Source: MnTg04 sp964568075
GTDB lineage: Bacteria; Pseudomonadota; Gammaproteobacteria; Steroidobacterales; MnTg04
DNA length: 51,516 bases
Reading direction: 5' to 3'
Assembly: GCA_964568075.1 (NCBI GenBank)
Contig: CAZMOM010000023.1
Location: forward strand, 1-51,516
Below, in pieces: positions 1 to 8,334 of the stretch. The notes under the pieces are model-generated. The model did not search any database. It was not told the DNA's origin and saw only the letters and a list, made by a program, of their open reading frames with translations. Both the position numbers and the translations under genes were made by a program. Every line of letters starts with the position of its first letter. The stretch's first letter is position 1.

Positions 1-1
1 A

Positions 2-538
2 GACCCTTCGTTGAGAGAGAGCTACCTCGGACATCTCGATGCCTATGTTAATGAGCAAAAGAAACTCGGTCGCTTCGCAAGACCGCTGAATAATCGTGTC
101 AACAACGTGATGGAATGGTTGGACTACCATGAGGTGGTTGCCAGTGACAGTCGAATCCTGCTCGGCCTGTCGTTTTTGTTCTTGATGGTCTGCCTGCTGA
201 GTACGATTGCGCTGCTGCTGACCAAGTTTATCGGCAAGACCGCCGAATCCAGTCTCCGCCGCGCACTCGGCGCGAGCCGCAAAGCGATATTCCGCCAACA
301 GATCGTCGAAGTCGGGCTGATCGGCCTGAGCGGCGGAGCGATCGGCCTGGGCCTTGCCGTGCTCGGTCTCCAGGCGATTCAATATCTTTACGACGCGCCG
401 GACGGGTTGGTCAGTATGGACTGGGTATTGGTCATGACCGCCATCGTGCTTTCGATCGGCAGCAGCATGATGGCCGGCATTTATCCGGCCTGGCGTGTTT
501 GCAGTATTGAACCGGCCAGTCAATTAAAGACCCAATAG
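2..538 (+). CDS. ABC transporter permease (MacB/FtsX-like), C-terminal part
   Basis: Open reading frame that is already open at the window edge; only its last 179 codons are visible. It contains a C-terminal FtsX-type permease domain: a membrane segment around LSFLFLMVCLLSTIALLLT, the RRALGASRKAIFRQQ cytoplasmic motif typical of MacB-type permeases, then two more hydrophobic segments and the YPAWRVCSIEPASQLK ending seen in this family. Such permeases work with a separate ATPase in lipoprotein or peptide efflux, often as mechanotransmitters rather than true channels. The next gene is a second permease of the same family 9 bp downstream, so this is one transporter operon whose ATPase probably lies upstream, outside the window. 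The substrate cannot be inferred. Confidence 0.9.
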   Translation, partial: DPSLRESYLGHLDAYVNEQKKLGRFARPLNNRVNNVMEWLDYHEVVASDSRILLGLSFLFLMVCLLSTIALLLTKFIGKTAESSLRRALGASRKAIFRQQIVEVGLIGLSGGAIGLGLAVLGLQAIQYLYDAPDGLVSMDWVLVMTAIVLSIGSSMMAGIYPAWRVCSIEPASQLKTQ

Positions 539-547
539 GAGCGACCG

Positions 548-1750
548 ATGAGACCCATACTGTCCGCACTGCTGCGCAACAAAACCAGCACGTTCCTGGT
601 CGCCCTGCAGATCGCCGTTACGCTTGCAGTCGTCATCAACTCACTGTTCATTATTGTCCAGCGCGTAGAAAAGATGTCGCGCGATCCGGGCATCGACGTC
701 GACAATATCATTGCCGTTTATGTTCGTGGGTTCGGCGAAAACTTCAATCGCGCCTCCAGTATCGACCGGGATCTCGATCTGCTTCGCCAGATGCCGGGCG
801 TTATCGACGCGACGGTATCCAATCACATTCCGCTCAGCGGATCCGGTTCCGGTACGGGCCTGAGAACGGTGCCGGACGAAACCATCGAATCGGTCGGCGT
901 CGGCCGGTACCGGATGGACGATCACTGGCTCAACACCCTCGGTGTGGATCTGGCGAGCGGCAGAAACTTTTACCCCGAAGAGATCGGCCATATCTCGCCC
1001 GATGTGGACCCGCCGGCGCCGCCTTCGGTGCTGATAACCCAGGAGATGGCTGACGAACTGTTCCCGGACGGAAACGCGCTGGGCCAGATGGTCTACTGGG
1101 GCAGCATGGAATCATCGACGGTCATCGGCATTATTCGCCAGATGCACGGTTCCTGGGTCGGCTGGGACGGACTGGGCCGTGTCGTCATTCAGCCTGGCAA
1201 GGACAACCACACGACCAACAAATACATGATTCGCACCGAACCGGGCCGCCGTGACGAGCTGATACCACAAATCGAAAAACAACTCGGCGAGCTCGATCGT
1301 CAGCGCGTCGTCAAAAAAGTGCGTTCGATGGAAGAAATGGCCGCCCGCAGCTATCGCAGGGACCGGGGCATGGCCATCATCCTTGCGACGGTGATCGGAC
1401 TGTTGATCGGTATCACGCTACTCGTCATCGTCGGACTCGCTTCGTTCCACGTGTCACAACGCACCAGGCAGATCGGGACCCGCCGCGCGCTGGGCGCGCG
1501 TAAAGCGGACATCGTCCGGCAATTCCTGATCGAGAACTGGCTGGTCAGCACGGGCGGTGCGCTGCTCGGCGGCATAATGACCGTCGGGCTGGCGATGTGG
1601 CTGGAAACCAGTTTCTCGCTGGCCCGCCTGGACTGGCGGTATCTGCCGGTCGGCATCGCGATTCTTTGGATCGTCGGCACGCTGGCGGCCTGGGCGCCGG
1701 CGAGACGGGCTGCCGCAGTGGCACCCGCCGTCGCGACCCGCAGCGTTTGA
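548..1750 (+). CDS. ABC transporter permease (MacB/FtsX-like)
   Basis: A 400-residue inner-membrane permease. Residues about 15-40 form the first membrane segment (LVALQIAVTLAVVINSLFII). A periplasmic MacB-PCD-like domain follows to about residue 270. A C-terminal FtsX domain with three membrane segments carries the GTRRALGARKADIVRQFLIE motif and ends at APARRAAAVAPAVATRS. The ATG is preceded by TAGGAG, which overlaps the stop codon of the upstream permease, so the two genes are translated together. Two unequal permeases in tandem suggest a heterodimeric transporter, as in several gammaproteobacterial MacB-like systems. Nothing in the sequence shows the substrate. Confidence 0.9.
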   Translation: MRPILSALLRNKTSTFLVALQIAVTLAVVINSLFIIVQRVEKMSRDPGIDVDNIIAVYVRGFGENFNRASSIDRDLDLLRQMPGVIDATVSNHIPLSGSGSGTGLRTVPDETIESVGVGRYRMDDHWLNTLGVDLASGRNFYPEEIGHISPDVDPPAPPSVLITQEMADELFPDGNALGQMVYWGSMESSTVIGIIRQMHGSWVGWDGLGRVVIQPGKDNHTTNKYMIRTEPGRRDELIPQIEKQLGELDRQRVVKKVRSMEEMAARSYRRDRGMAIILATVIGLLIGITLLVIVGLASFHVSQRTRQIGTRRALGARKADIVRQFLIENWLVSTGGALLGGIMTVGLAMWLETSFSLARLDWRYLPVGIAILWIVGTLAAWAPARRAAAVAPAVATRSV

Positions 1751-1752
1751 AT

Positions 1753-1913
1753 AAAAAAGCCTCAGCCGGCACGATACGGTGTTAAAAATCGATTCGAAAT
1801 GCTCATGTACTGGCGTGTACACTGCGCTTTCTCATCGATTTTCGCCTTGTCTCGCACTCGCCTGAGGCTTTTTCAACAGACTGCCAGCCGGCACGATACG
1901 GCGTTAAGAATCG
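1753..1913. repeat. Intergenic repeat element: direct repeats around a hairpin
   Basis: Between the permease and the M48 peptidase lie two direct copies of a 28-bp sequence beginning AGCCGGCACGATACGG (1764-1791 and 1886-1913, two mismatches). Between them is an imperfect palindrome (about 1788-1838, arms containing ATGCTCATGTAC and GTGTACACTGCGC). Opposed arms AAAAAAGCCTCAG (1753-1765) and CTGAGGCTTTTT (1862-1873) bracket the hairpin and could also act as a terminator-like stem for the permease operon. The layout resembles REP/BIME-type intergenic repeats of gammaproteobacteria. I see no gene in it. Confidence 0.6.
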
Positions 1914-2047
1914 GCATGGGGTTACCGGAGGGTACGCCTGCATCCCGGTTCGTCCAGATTGAATTGGCGCGCTGCAAAATGACCCGCTGAGCCGATTGCA
2001 ATATGGTCTTCCGAGCCTGTTCCGAAAAGAATAATCCGGGGTTACCG

Positions 2048-3385
2048 ATGATCAGAGAACTCTCGTGGCTGAAGGTAATCGGCACCGCGCTGCTGATGCT
2101 GCTAATCAGCTCGCCGGCATCGTCGCAGGAGCACGGCGTCGTTCTCGAGGTGCCGCCAGGGGCACAAGCCGGCGCCAATTTTAGTGTCGAGGGGGCGACC
2201 GACGCCTATGTCGGCTTGCTTAGCGATGAGGAGCGGGCGAAATCGGACGCTTACGCGGAAGGCGGTTACTGGCTGGAGCTCTGGGGATTCCTGTATGGGC
2301 TGATTCTCGCCTGGATTCTGCTCAGGTTTCACATTTCGTCCGGCATGCGCAACATCGCCGAGCGAGTCGGCAAATGGCGCTGGCTCAAGACTGTGGCCTA
2401 TGCGGCTCAGTACATCGTCGTGACCACGCTCCTGTTGTTCCCGCTGACGGTTTACCAGGATTTTGCGCGCGAGCACCAGTATGAATTGTCGACCCGGACC
2501 TTCCTCGGCTGGATCGCCGATCAAATGACCGGGCTTGCGGTCGGCGTAATTCTGGGCAGCCTCGCGCTGCTGTTGATTTACTCTGTCATTCGAAAGACCG
2601 GCCGGCTGTGGTGGATCTGGGCCAGCGTCGTCTCCGTCGGCTTCATTTTTTTCACGTCGTTTATTGCTCCCGTTTTCGTCGCACCGCTGTTCAACGACTA
2701 TCAGCCCCTCGAAGAAGGCCCGCTGCGCGACTCCATCCTGTCGATGGCACGGGCGAATGATATTCCCGCCGATGACGTTTACTGGTTCGACGCGTCGAAG
2801 CGGACAAAACGCATCAGCGCGAACGTCAGCGGGTTTCTCAATACGACCCGGATCAGCCTGAACGACAACTTGCTCGAACGAACCTCGCCCGAGGAAGTTC
2901 AGGCGGTCATGGGTCACGAAATGGGCCATTACGTCCTCAATCACGGGGTCAAACTTGTGATCCAGTTCGGACTCGTGCTGGTTTTGGGTTTCGCTTTGGT
3001 GAACTGGGGTTTTAATCGGGCATTGGCCCGCTGGGGCACCGAATGGGGTGTGCGCGATATCGGCGACACGGCTGGCCTGCCCCTACTCGCTGCGATTTTG
3101 TCGATTTACTTCTTCGTGATGACGCCGGTAACCAATGCGATCATTCGTATCGCCGAGGTCGAGGCGGACAATTACGGGATCAACGTGTCACAGCAGCCCG
3201 ACGGCTTCGCACGAATCGCCATTCGTCTCAGCGAGTATCGAAAAATAAGTCCCGGCCCGCTTGAAGAAATTCTGTTTTACGACCATCCCAGCGGGCGAAA
3301 CCGCGTACACATGGCCATGCTCTGGAAATCGGAACACCCGGATGCCGGACCGCGGCATGAGGACAGCGACGACACCTCACAGTAA
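2048..3385 (+). CDS. M48 family (Ste24-like) zinc metalloprotease
   Basis: A 445-residue membrane-bound peptidase of the CAAX-protease/Ste24 type. From Met at 2048: a signal peptide or first membrane segment (LKVIGTALLMLLISSPASS), then several membrane segments. The zinc site is HEMGH (about residues 290-294) in VMGHEMGHYVLNHG, with the second motif EVEADNYG near residue 370 giving the third ligand. Members degrade or process membrane and periplasmic proteins. An ATG-like start 45 bp upstream is in frame, but I prefer 2048 because the peptide from there begins directly with a normal signal sequence. The gene stands alone and converges with the 2OG dioxygenase gene, leaving only about 40 bp between their ends. 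Confidence 0.88.
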   Translation: MIRELSWLKVIGTALLMLLISSPASSQEHGVVLEVPPGAQAGANFSVEGATDAYVGLLSDEERAKSDAYAEGGYWLELWGFLYGLILAWILLRFHISSGMRNIAERVGKWRWLKTVAYAAQYIVVTTLLLFPLTVYQDFAREHQYELSTRTFLGWIADQMTGLAVGVILGSLALLLIYSVIRKTGRLWWIWASVVSVGFIFFTSFIAPVFVAPLFNDYQPLEEGPLRDSILSMARANDIPADDVYWFDASKRTKRISANVSGFLNTTRISLNDNLLERTSPEEVQAVMGHEMGHYVLNHGVKLVIQFGLVLVLGFALVNWGFNRALARWGTEWGVRDIGDTAGLPLLAAILSIYFFVMTPVTNAIIRIAEVEADNYGINVSQQPDGFARIAIRLSEYRKISPGPLEEILFYDHPSGRNRVHMAMLWKSEHPDAGPRHEDSDDTSQ

Positions 3386-3424
3386 AACCGGCAGCGGTTG
3401 CCTGACAGACGTGCCCCGAGACAT

Positions 3425-4504
3425 TCAACTGTCCCGATAATCGTCGCCGTAGTATTTGCTCGTGATGCGGGTGTGAAAATCCTCGGCGCGAATCGGCTCA
3501 TAGTGAGGCGCCCCAAGCCCGGGCAACACATCGAGGATTTCATCTTCCCAGACATAAATCGCCATCGGCAGGGAAACCCTGGGATTTTTCATGACCCCGG
3601 GATCCTGCGGCTGGCTCACGCGGTGGGTCGTGGATGGCAGGCGATCATTGGTGATCCGCTGCATATAGTCGCCGGTATTGAGAATGATGCGGCCGGGTGG
3701 TGCGTCGAGCTTTATCCACTTCATGTTACGCCGGTTCAATACCTGTAATCCTTCCTGGTTCGGCGCCGGGAGAAAAGTAAACAAATCGACATCCTCATGG
3801 CCCAGCATTCGTCCGCCGCTGTCTCCCGCGGTCGCTGCCGTCACCGCCGGATAATAATTTAGCCTGAAACCAATATTGGTCTGGTGAAGTTTTTCGTCAT
3901 AGGAATGAGGGTCGCAGCCGAGATAGGAAAGTATTGCCTGCATAACCGGCAGTATCAGCTTTTCATGCGCCAGAACCAGCTGACGAAATTCCGGCTCATA
4001 ACCGGGACGCGGCCAGTAATCGCTTTCCTGGTAATCGTTTTCGCCGCCCAGGTCGAACGCGCGGCGGCAAAATACCCAGCCTTCAACGAGATCGGGATGA
4101 ATAATGGTCGTCTCCCTGACCGGGAAATAGCCCTGGTTTACCGATCCTTGCCGGTGAGCGATATATGACGCTCTTTCGGATGCGGGAATGGTTTCAAAAA
4201 ACTCGATGGTCTTTTGTGTTAAACGTTCATAGAGCTGCGCATCGACGCCATGTCCCGTCAGGATGGCAAAGCCGATGCTTTCCATCGCGGCGCCAAGCTG
4301 CCGCGAAAATTCCCGGCGTTTATTTTCATCTCCCGACCACCACAAAGACATATCGCAGGTCTGGATCTCGAACTTTTCGTCAAACTGCTCGCCAGCGGCT
4401 TGTTCGGACAGGTAATAAGACTGCTCCTTGCGCACCTGCTCGTACTGGCGGAACTCCTGATTTTTCGCCGACACGCCGGTTTCCTGCTTTCGCTTGTCGC
4501 TCAT
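3425..4504 (-). CDS. 2-oxoglutarate/Fe(II) dioxygenase, isopenicillin-N-synthase-like
   Basis: A 359-residue protein with the two-part layout of the isopenicillin N synthase/2OG-Fe(II) oxygenase family: an N-terminal DIOX_N-like half (about 45-160, with AAMESIGFAILTGHGVD) and a C-terminal jelly-roll. The iron ligands are visible as H236-x-D238 (GHEDVD) and H294 (TTHRVS), followed by the R-x-S motif R295-S297 that binds 2-oxoglutarate. Its start codon overlaps the stop of the upstream transporter gene in an ATGA, so translation is coupled. The pairing suggests it oxidises a compound imported by that transporter, probably an amino acid or amine; this is inference. The exact substrate is unknown. 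Confidence 0.88.
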   Translation of the reverse strand: MSDKRKQETGVSAKNQEFRQYEQVRKEQSYYLSEQAAGEQFDEKFEIQTCDMSLWWSGDENKRREFSRQLGAAMESIGFAILTGHGVDAQLYERLTQKTIEFFETIPASERASYIAHRQGSVNQGYFPVRETTIIHPDLVEGWVFCRRAFDLGGENDYQESDYWPRPGYEPEFRQLVLAHEKLILPVMQAILSYLGCDPHSYDEKLHQTNIGFRLNYYPAVTAATAGDSGGRMLGHEDVDLFTFLPAPNQEGLQVLNRRNMKWIKLDAPPGRIILNTGDYMQRITNDRLPSTTHRVSQPQDPGVMKNPRVSLPMAIYVWEDEILDVLPGLGAPHYEPIRAEDFHTRITSKYYGDDYRDS

Positions 4505-5814
4505 GAAACTTCCGTTCCGCTAACCAGAGAAAAAATGTAAACGCCCAGCACAACGATAAGTGCCGCCGGGATCGCCCAGCGCAGCCAGAAAAAACTGATC
4601 TCGACAAAACGCCCGGTCTGTCGCGGCAGTATCTGCTGCAAGGTGATCGATCGTCCCAGACCCCGGGTCAGCGCTACGATCGCTATCAGCCCGCCGGTTA
4701 CCAGCATACCCGACCCGAATATCATATCCGCCCAGCCGATAAAGGGCGGATGCAGGGCGCTCGGAATCATCATCAGCGCCAGCAACACAAAAGTAATAAC
4801 AACAAGCCGCCCCCGCGTCCACCGATATCGCCGGCCGCTGAGACCGGAAACGAAAACCTCGATCGCCGCGATCGCCGAAAGGAAAGCGACCAGCGTCAGG
4901 ATCAGCAGGAACAAGGAACCGACCAACCTGCCACCCGGCATCTGTGCAAATAACTGGGGCATCGTGTTGAATATCAGACCCGGCCCGGAACCCATATCCA
5001 GCCCGAACACGAGTATCGCCGGAACGATAAACAGCGAGGCCAGCAACGCGGCCCCGGCATCGGCGGTCACCGTGAGCAAGGCGTCGCGCGGCAGGTCGGC
5101 TTCATCGTTGATGTAACTTCCATAGACCAGCATGATGCTGCCGCCCAGACCGACGGAATAAAACGCCTGACCCATCGCAGCGAAGGCTTCACGGGGACCG
5201 ATCCGGGAAAAATCAGGTTTCAGGAATTCGATCATTTTCGGTATCGCCTGCGGCAGCGTCAGCGTATGAAAAACCAGGTAAAACATGGCTAACGCAAAAA
5301 ACGGGACGAACCAGCGGCTGACCAGTTCGATACCGCGATTAAGACCCCGGTGGACGACGAACAAAGCGGCTGCGGCGATGGCGAGCGAAATCGAGTATTG
5401 CAGGACGCCGTTCGATAAGGTCGCCCGATAGCTGCTCATCGTCCCGGCCGAGAATCCTTCGACCAGGGAAAACCCGCCGCTCCACGCCACGTTGGCAATG
5501 ACGACGATGTAATAGGAATCGGCAATCAAAATCCCGGCCAGTAAAGCGACGCCGATGGGCCTGCCGATCGTATCGCCGAATGCGGCCGCCATCGCGCCGA
5601 TGGGCCCTTGCCGCGTCGCCCGTCCCAGCGCCCACTCGGCCGACATCGCCGGTACCGCGATCAGTAATGCAAACACCAGGTAGACGAAAAGAAACGCGCT
5701 GCCGCCATACTGACCCATCATGTACGGAAACCGCCAGACGTTACCCAGACCGATGGCGACCCCGGCCATCGTCAATATCGTTGTCAGCCGGCCGCTGAAA
5801 CGCAGGTTGCTCAT
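4501..5814 (-). CDS. Sodium:neurotransmitter symporter (NSS/SNF) family transporter
   Basis: A 437-residue integral membrane protein of the LeuT-like NSS family. The diagnostic first helix is present (IGLGNVWRFPYMMGQYGG, with the unwound Gly-Leu-Gly-Asn segment that binds substrate and sodium). It is followed by a run of hydrophobic helices consistent with the 11-helix bacterial members. The family imports amino acids or related amines with sodium. It sits 5 bp after the bicupin gene and overlaps the 2OG dioxygenase by 4 bp, so the three form one minus-strand operon: a likely uptake-and-modify module for a nitrogenous compound. The reading frame is intact even though the gene ahead of it is frameshifted. 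Confidence 0.93.
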   Translation of the reverse strand: MSNLRFSGRLTTILTMAGVAIGLGNVWRFPYMMGQYGGSAFLFVYLVFALLIAVPAMSAEWALGRATRQGPIGAMAAAFGDTIGRPIGVALLAGILIADSYYIVVIANVAWSGGFSLVEGFSAGTMSSYRATLSNGVLQYSISLAIAAAALFVVHRGLNRGIELVSRWFVPFFALAMFYLVFHTLTLPQAIPKMIEFLKPDFSRIGPREAFAAMGQAFYSVGLGGSIMLVYGSYINDEADLPRDALLTVTADAGAALLASLFIVPAILVFGLDMGSGPGLIFNTMPQLFAQMPGGRLVGSLFLLILTLVAFLSAIAAIEVFVSGLSGRRYRWTRGRLVVITFVLLALMMIPSALHPPFIGWADMIFGSGMLVTGGLIAIVALTRGLGRSITLQQILPRQTGRFVEISFFWLRWAIPAALIVVLGVYIFSLVSGTEVS

Positions 5815-5819
5815 CCTGG

Positions 5820-6573
5820 TCAGTACCGAACCGCAGGACTGCCGGCCGGGTAGAAGTGACCGATCAGATGCATGCCCCTTTTACTTCGGCATTCGAGGCA
5901 ATGGGATTGTTTTCGTGGCAGGTAAATCATGCTGCCGGTCCGGATCGGTGTGGACTGTTCGCCTGCCCACATCAGCCCGTCTCCGGATAACACGGTGATA
6001 ACCTCTTCGTAGGTATGAAAATGCTGAGGCGATTTCGACTGTGGAATCACGCCGATAAATTGGGTGACCTGTTTCGAGCCAGCCGCGGCATCGACCAGTA
6101 CCTGGTAGAATCGGTCACCCGTGGCCTGGCGTTTCTTTTCATCCACCAACACGACCCGCTCCGGATACTCGTCGTCGAAATCCTCCGGCATATGATCGAG
6201 CCACTCGCCTTCCCTGCTTTGCGGGCAAATGGTTAGCAGCAATTCCAGCGCCCCATCCACGGGAACAATTCTGAACGCTTCACCGGGCCGGACACAGGCG
6301 CCACATTCGGGTACGAGAGAGAAGCGGTTTGGCCCGATAACAACAGAGCCCCGGCCCTTGAGAACGAATAAAACGCAATCGGCGTACGGCCTGATTGCCG
6401 TGGTCTACCCGAACCCGATACTGGGACATTGCGGAAGCGCCGCTGTCGCCGTCGATAACCACAGCCTCGCGCCAATCGCCAACAGACGCGTAGTCCAGCC
6501 CCTCCGGATCAACGACGAAACAGCCACCCTCCAGCAGTTTTTGTTCCACGCCGATCCTGTCTCCGGATTTCAA
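5820..6573 (-). pseudogene. Bicupin protein, frameshifted
   Basis: Two frames together give one two-cupin protein of about 250 residues. The first part (from 6573, TTG as the only visible start; the frame opens just upstream without an ATG) reads through GDSGASAMSQYRVRVDHG. The family-like continuation, TAIRPYADCVLFVLKGRG onward, lies one base ahead in the next frame, which is closed by TAG at 6405-6407. The shift is therefore at about 6390-6405. The second part runs to RY at 5820 and carries a clean C-terminal cupin (QHFHTYEEVITVL, then QSHCLE). Cupins of this layout include ureidoglycine aminohydrolase-like enzymes, but I cannot assign a reaction. Either a real mutation or a one-base sequencing error explains it. 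The gene leads the transporter-dioxygenase operon. Confidence 0.7.
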
Positions 6574-6698
6574 GAGCCACCAATACTGACCTTGCGCGTT
6601 GACTCAAATCAAGGTATTTCCGGTACGAGAAAGTGATAATTAATGGTTACCCGCACTCTCCTCACGGTTCGCTGCGGGTGAAAATCGACTGGAGAATC

Positions 6699-7754
6699 AT
6701 GAGTATCGATTGCCAAACGAGCGCTGCCACATTGCATGCGATGCAGAAGAAGCTGTCCCGCGTCATGCCTGACTTCGAGATTCGGCAGAAGGCCGAGCTG
6801 GTTTTCGAAATCAATCAGCTGAAGAAAAAGCTCGGCGCCATCATTCTGGGCCATAACTATATGGAGCCGGCTCTTTACCAGACGGTCCCCGACGTGGTGG
6901 GCGACTCGCTGGCACTGGCCAAAGTCGCGTCACAAACAGACAAGGACCCGATCGTTTTCTGCGGCGTTCGGTTTATGGCGGAAACGGCAAAAATCCTAAA
7001 CCCGGAAAAAACCGTGTTGCTGCCGACCAACAGGTCCGGTTGCTCGCTGGCCGAGAGCATAACGGTCGAAGACGTCAGGTGGCTGCGAGCGCGTTTTCCC
7101 GGCGTGCCCGTCGTCAGTTACATCAACACCTATGCCAGCGTAAAAGCCGAGTCCGATATTTGCTGCACGTCGAGTAACACTGCCGCCGTCATCGATTCAC
7201 TAGAAAGCGATACGGCCATCCTGATTCCCGACGAATACCTGGCAAGAAATGTCGCCAACGAGACCGGCAAAGAAATTATTTTCCCGACCCGGGATCCCGG
7301 CAAGATCAACGATGGTCATCCTGAACTGAATTATCAGCTGATAGGCTGGTCGGGCCGCTGCATGGTGCATGACCGTTATACGACAAAAGATATCGAAATG
7401 GTGCGACGGCAATTCCCCGGCGTCATGGTGCTGGCGCACCCGGAGTGCAGCGCCGAAGTCGTTAACGCGTCCGATTACTGCGGCAGCACCACCGGGATGA
7501 TCAACAAGGTTCGCGATACGCAGGCGCCCGGCTACCTGCTGCTGACCGAATGCACGATGGGCGACAACATCATCGCCGATTGCCCGGACAAGGAGGTCAT
7601 TCGCCTGTGCAGCATCCGCTGTCCGTATATGAATGAAATTACACTGGAGCAAACGCTGGCTTCGCTAAAATTCGGGCGGTTCGAAATCGAGTTACCGGCG
7701 AGCCTGATCGAAAGGGCCAGGAAACCGATCGAGGCGATGATGCGCGTCTCCTGA
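6699..7754 (+). CDS. nadA: Quinolinate synthase
   Basis: Quinolinate synthase condenses iminoaspartate (from NadB) with dihydroxyacetone phosphate to quinolinate in de novo NAD synthesis; it is cytosolic and carries an oxygen-sensitive 4Fe-4S cluster. The 351-residue product has the three expected cluster cysteines in NRSGCSLAESI, AHPECSAEV and IRCPYMNEI, plus family motifs GHNYMEPALYQ and VSYINTYASVKAESD. The start at 6699 is chosen because GGAGA lies just ahead and the protein then begins at a normal place; the frame is open another 66 bp upstream without an obvious ribosome site. No nadB or nadC is adjacent. The gene converges with the TVP38-like gene. Confidence 0.96.
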   Translation: MSIDCQTSAATLHAMQKKLSRVMPDFEIRQKAELVFEINQLKKKLGAIILGHNYMEPALYQTVPDVVGDSLALAKVASQTDKDPIVFCGVRFMAETAKILNPEKTVLLPTNRSGCSLAESITVEDVRWLRARFPGVPVVSYINTYASVKAESDICCTSSNTAAVIDSLESDTAILIPDEYLARNVANETGKEIIFPTRDPGKINDGHPELNYQLIGWSGRCMVHDRYTTKDIEMVRRQFPGVMVLAHPECSAEVVNASDYCGSTTGMINKVRDTQAPGYLLLTECTMGDNIIADCPDKEVIRLCSIRCPYMNEITLEQTLASLKFGRFEIELPASLIERARKPIEAMMRVS

Positions 7755-7770
7755 GCCGAAAAACGCGACG

Positions 7771-8322
7771 CTACATCGACACCAGTCCGGCTCCGATCAA
7801 GGCGTAGATCAGCGCACCAGGTAAATATCCCAGCAGCAAACTCGCGAAATGAGTGCGCAGGCGAACGTGGTGCGACCCGGCTATCAGGTCCGCGAGCGAA
7901 CCGCCGGCCCATGGTATCCAGCGTAGCAAGGTCAGGAATAAAAGATTATCCGCCTGGTAGCTTCTCAGCCAGACCGGCAACGCCTGAATGCGAGCGCGAA
8001 TATCCCACTCGTGATCGCCTCTCTGCCAGATCCGATACATGATCAGGCCGGTCACCACGCTGGAAAGAAGATTGATCAGCGTCGCAACCAGCAGGGTAAA
8101 CAACGCGCCATTGACGACCGACAGCACGATAGCGCCGAATGGGGTGACATTGGTCAGCGTTTTGACGAACAGCGAGGCCAGTGGCGCCCATACACCCCAT
8201 TGGGAAACAATTTCCCGCGCACCCTCGACCTCGATCCAATGGTTGGCGGCCAGGGACAACACGATCATCGTCGCCAGCATCCAGACGAATGGGGAGAGGA
8301 TGGCTCGCTTGACTCTATCCAT
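7771..8322 (-). CDS. TVP38/TMEM64 (VTT domain) membrane protein
   Basis: A 183-residue protein with a VTT (SNARE-associated/DedA-like) domain: an N-terminal membrane helix (FVWMLATMIVLSLAANHWI), a re-entrant segment with TNVTPFGAIVLSVVNGALFT, and the family signature around LLRWIPWAGGSLADLIAG. It ends with a last helix (LLLGYLPGALIYALIGAG). DedA/VTT proteins are linked to lipid scrambling and membrane homeostasis. It follows the diacylglycerol kinase-like gene on the same strand with a 12-bp gap, so the two are probably co-transcribed, and a lipid-related role fits both. At 183 residues it is near the short end for the family. Confidence 0.85.
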   Translation of the reverse strand: MDRVKRAILSPFVWMLATMIVLSLAANHWIEVEGAREIVSQWGVWAPLASLFVKTLTNVTPFGAIVLSVVNGALFTLLVATLINLLSSVVTGLIMYRIWQRGDHEWDIRARIQALPVWLRSYQADNLLFLTLLRWIPWAGGSLADLIAGSHHVRLRTHFASLLLGYLPGALIYALIGAGLVSM

Positions 8323-8334
8323 CAGCTTGCGCCA

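Noticed and set aside
2102..2944. Minus-strand frame of 280 codons opposite the M48 peptidase
   Set aside because: Antisense to a gene with clear zinc-site motifs; Gln/Arg-rich and without a domain.
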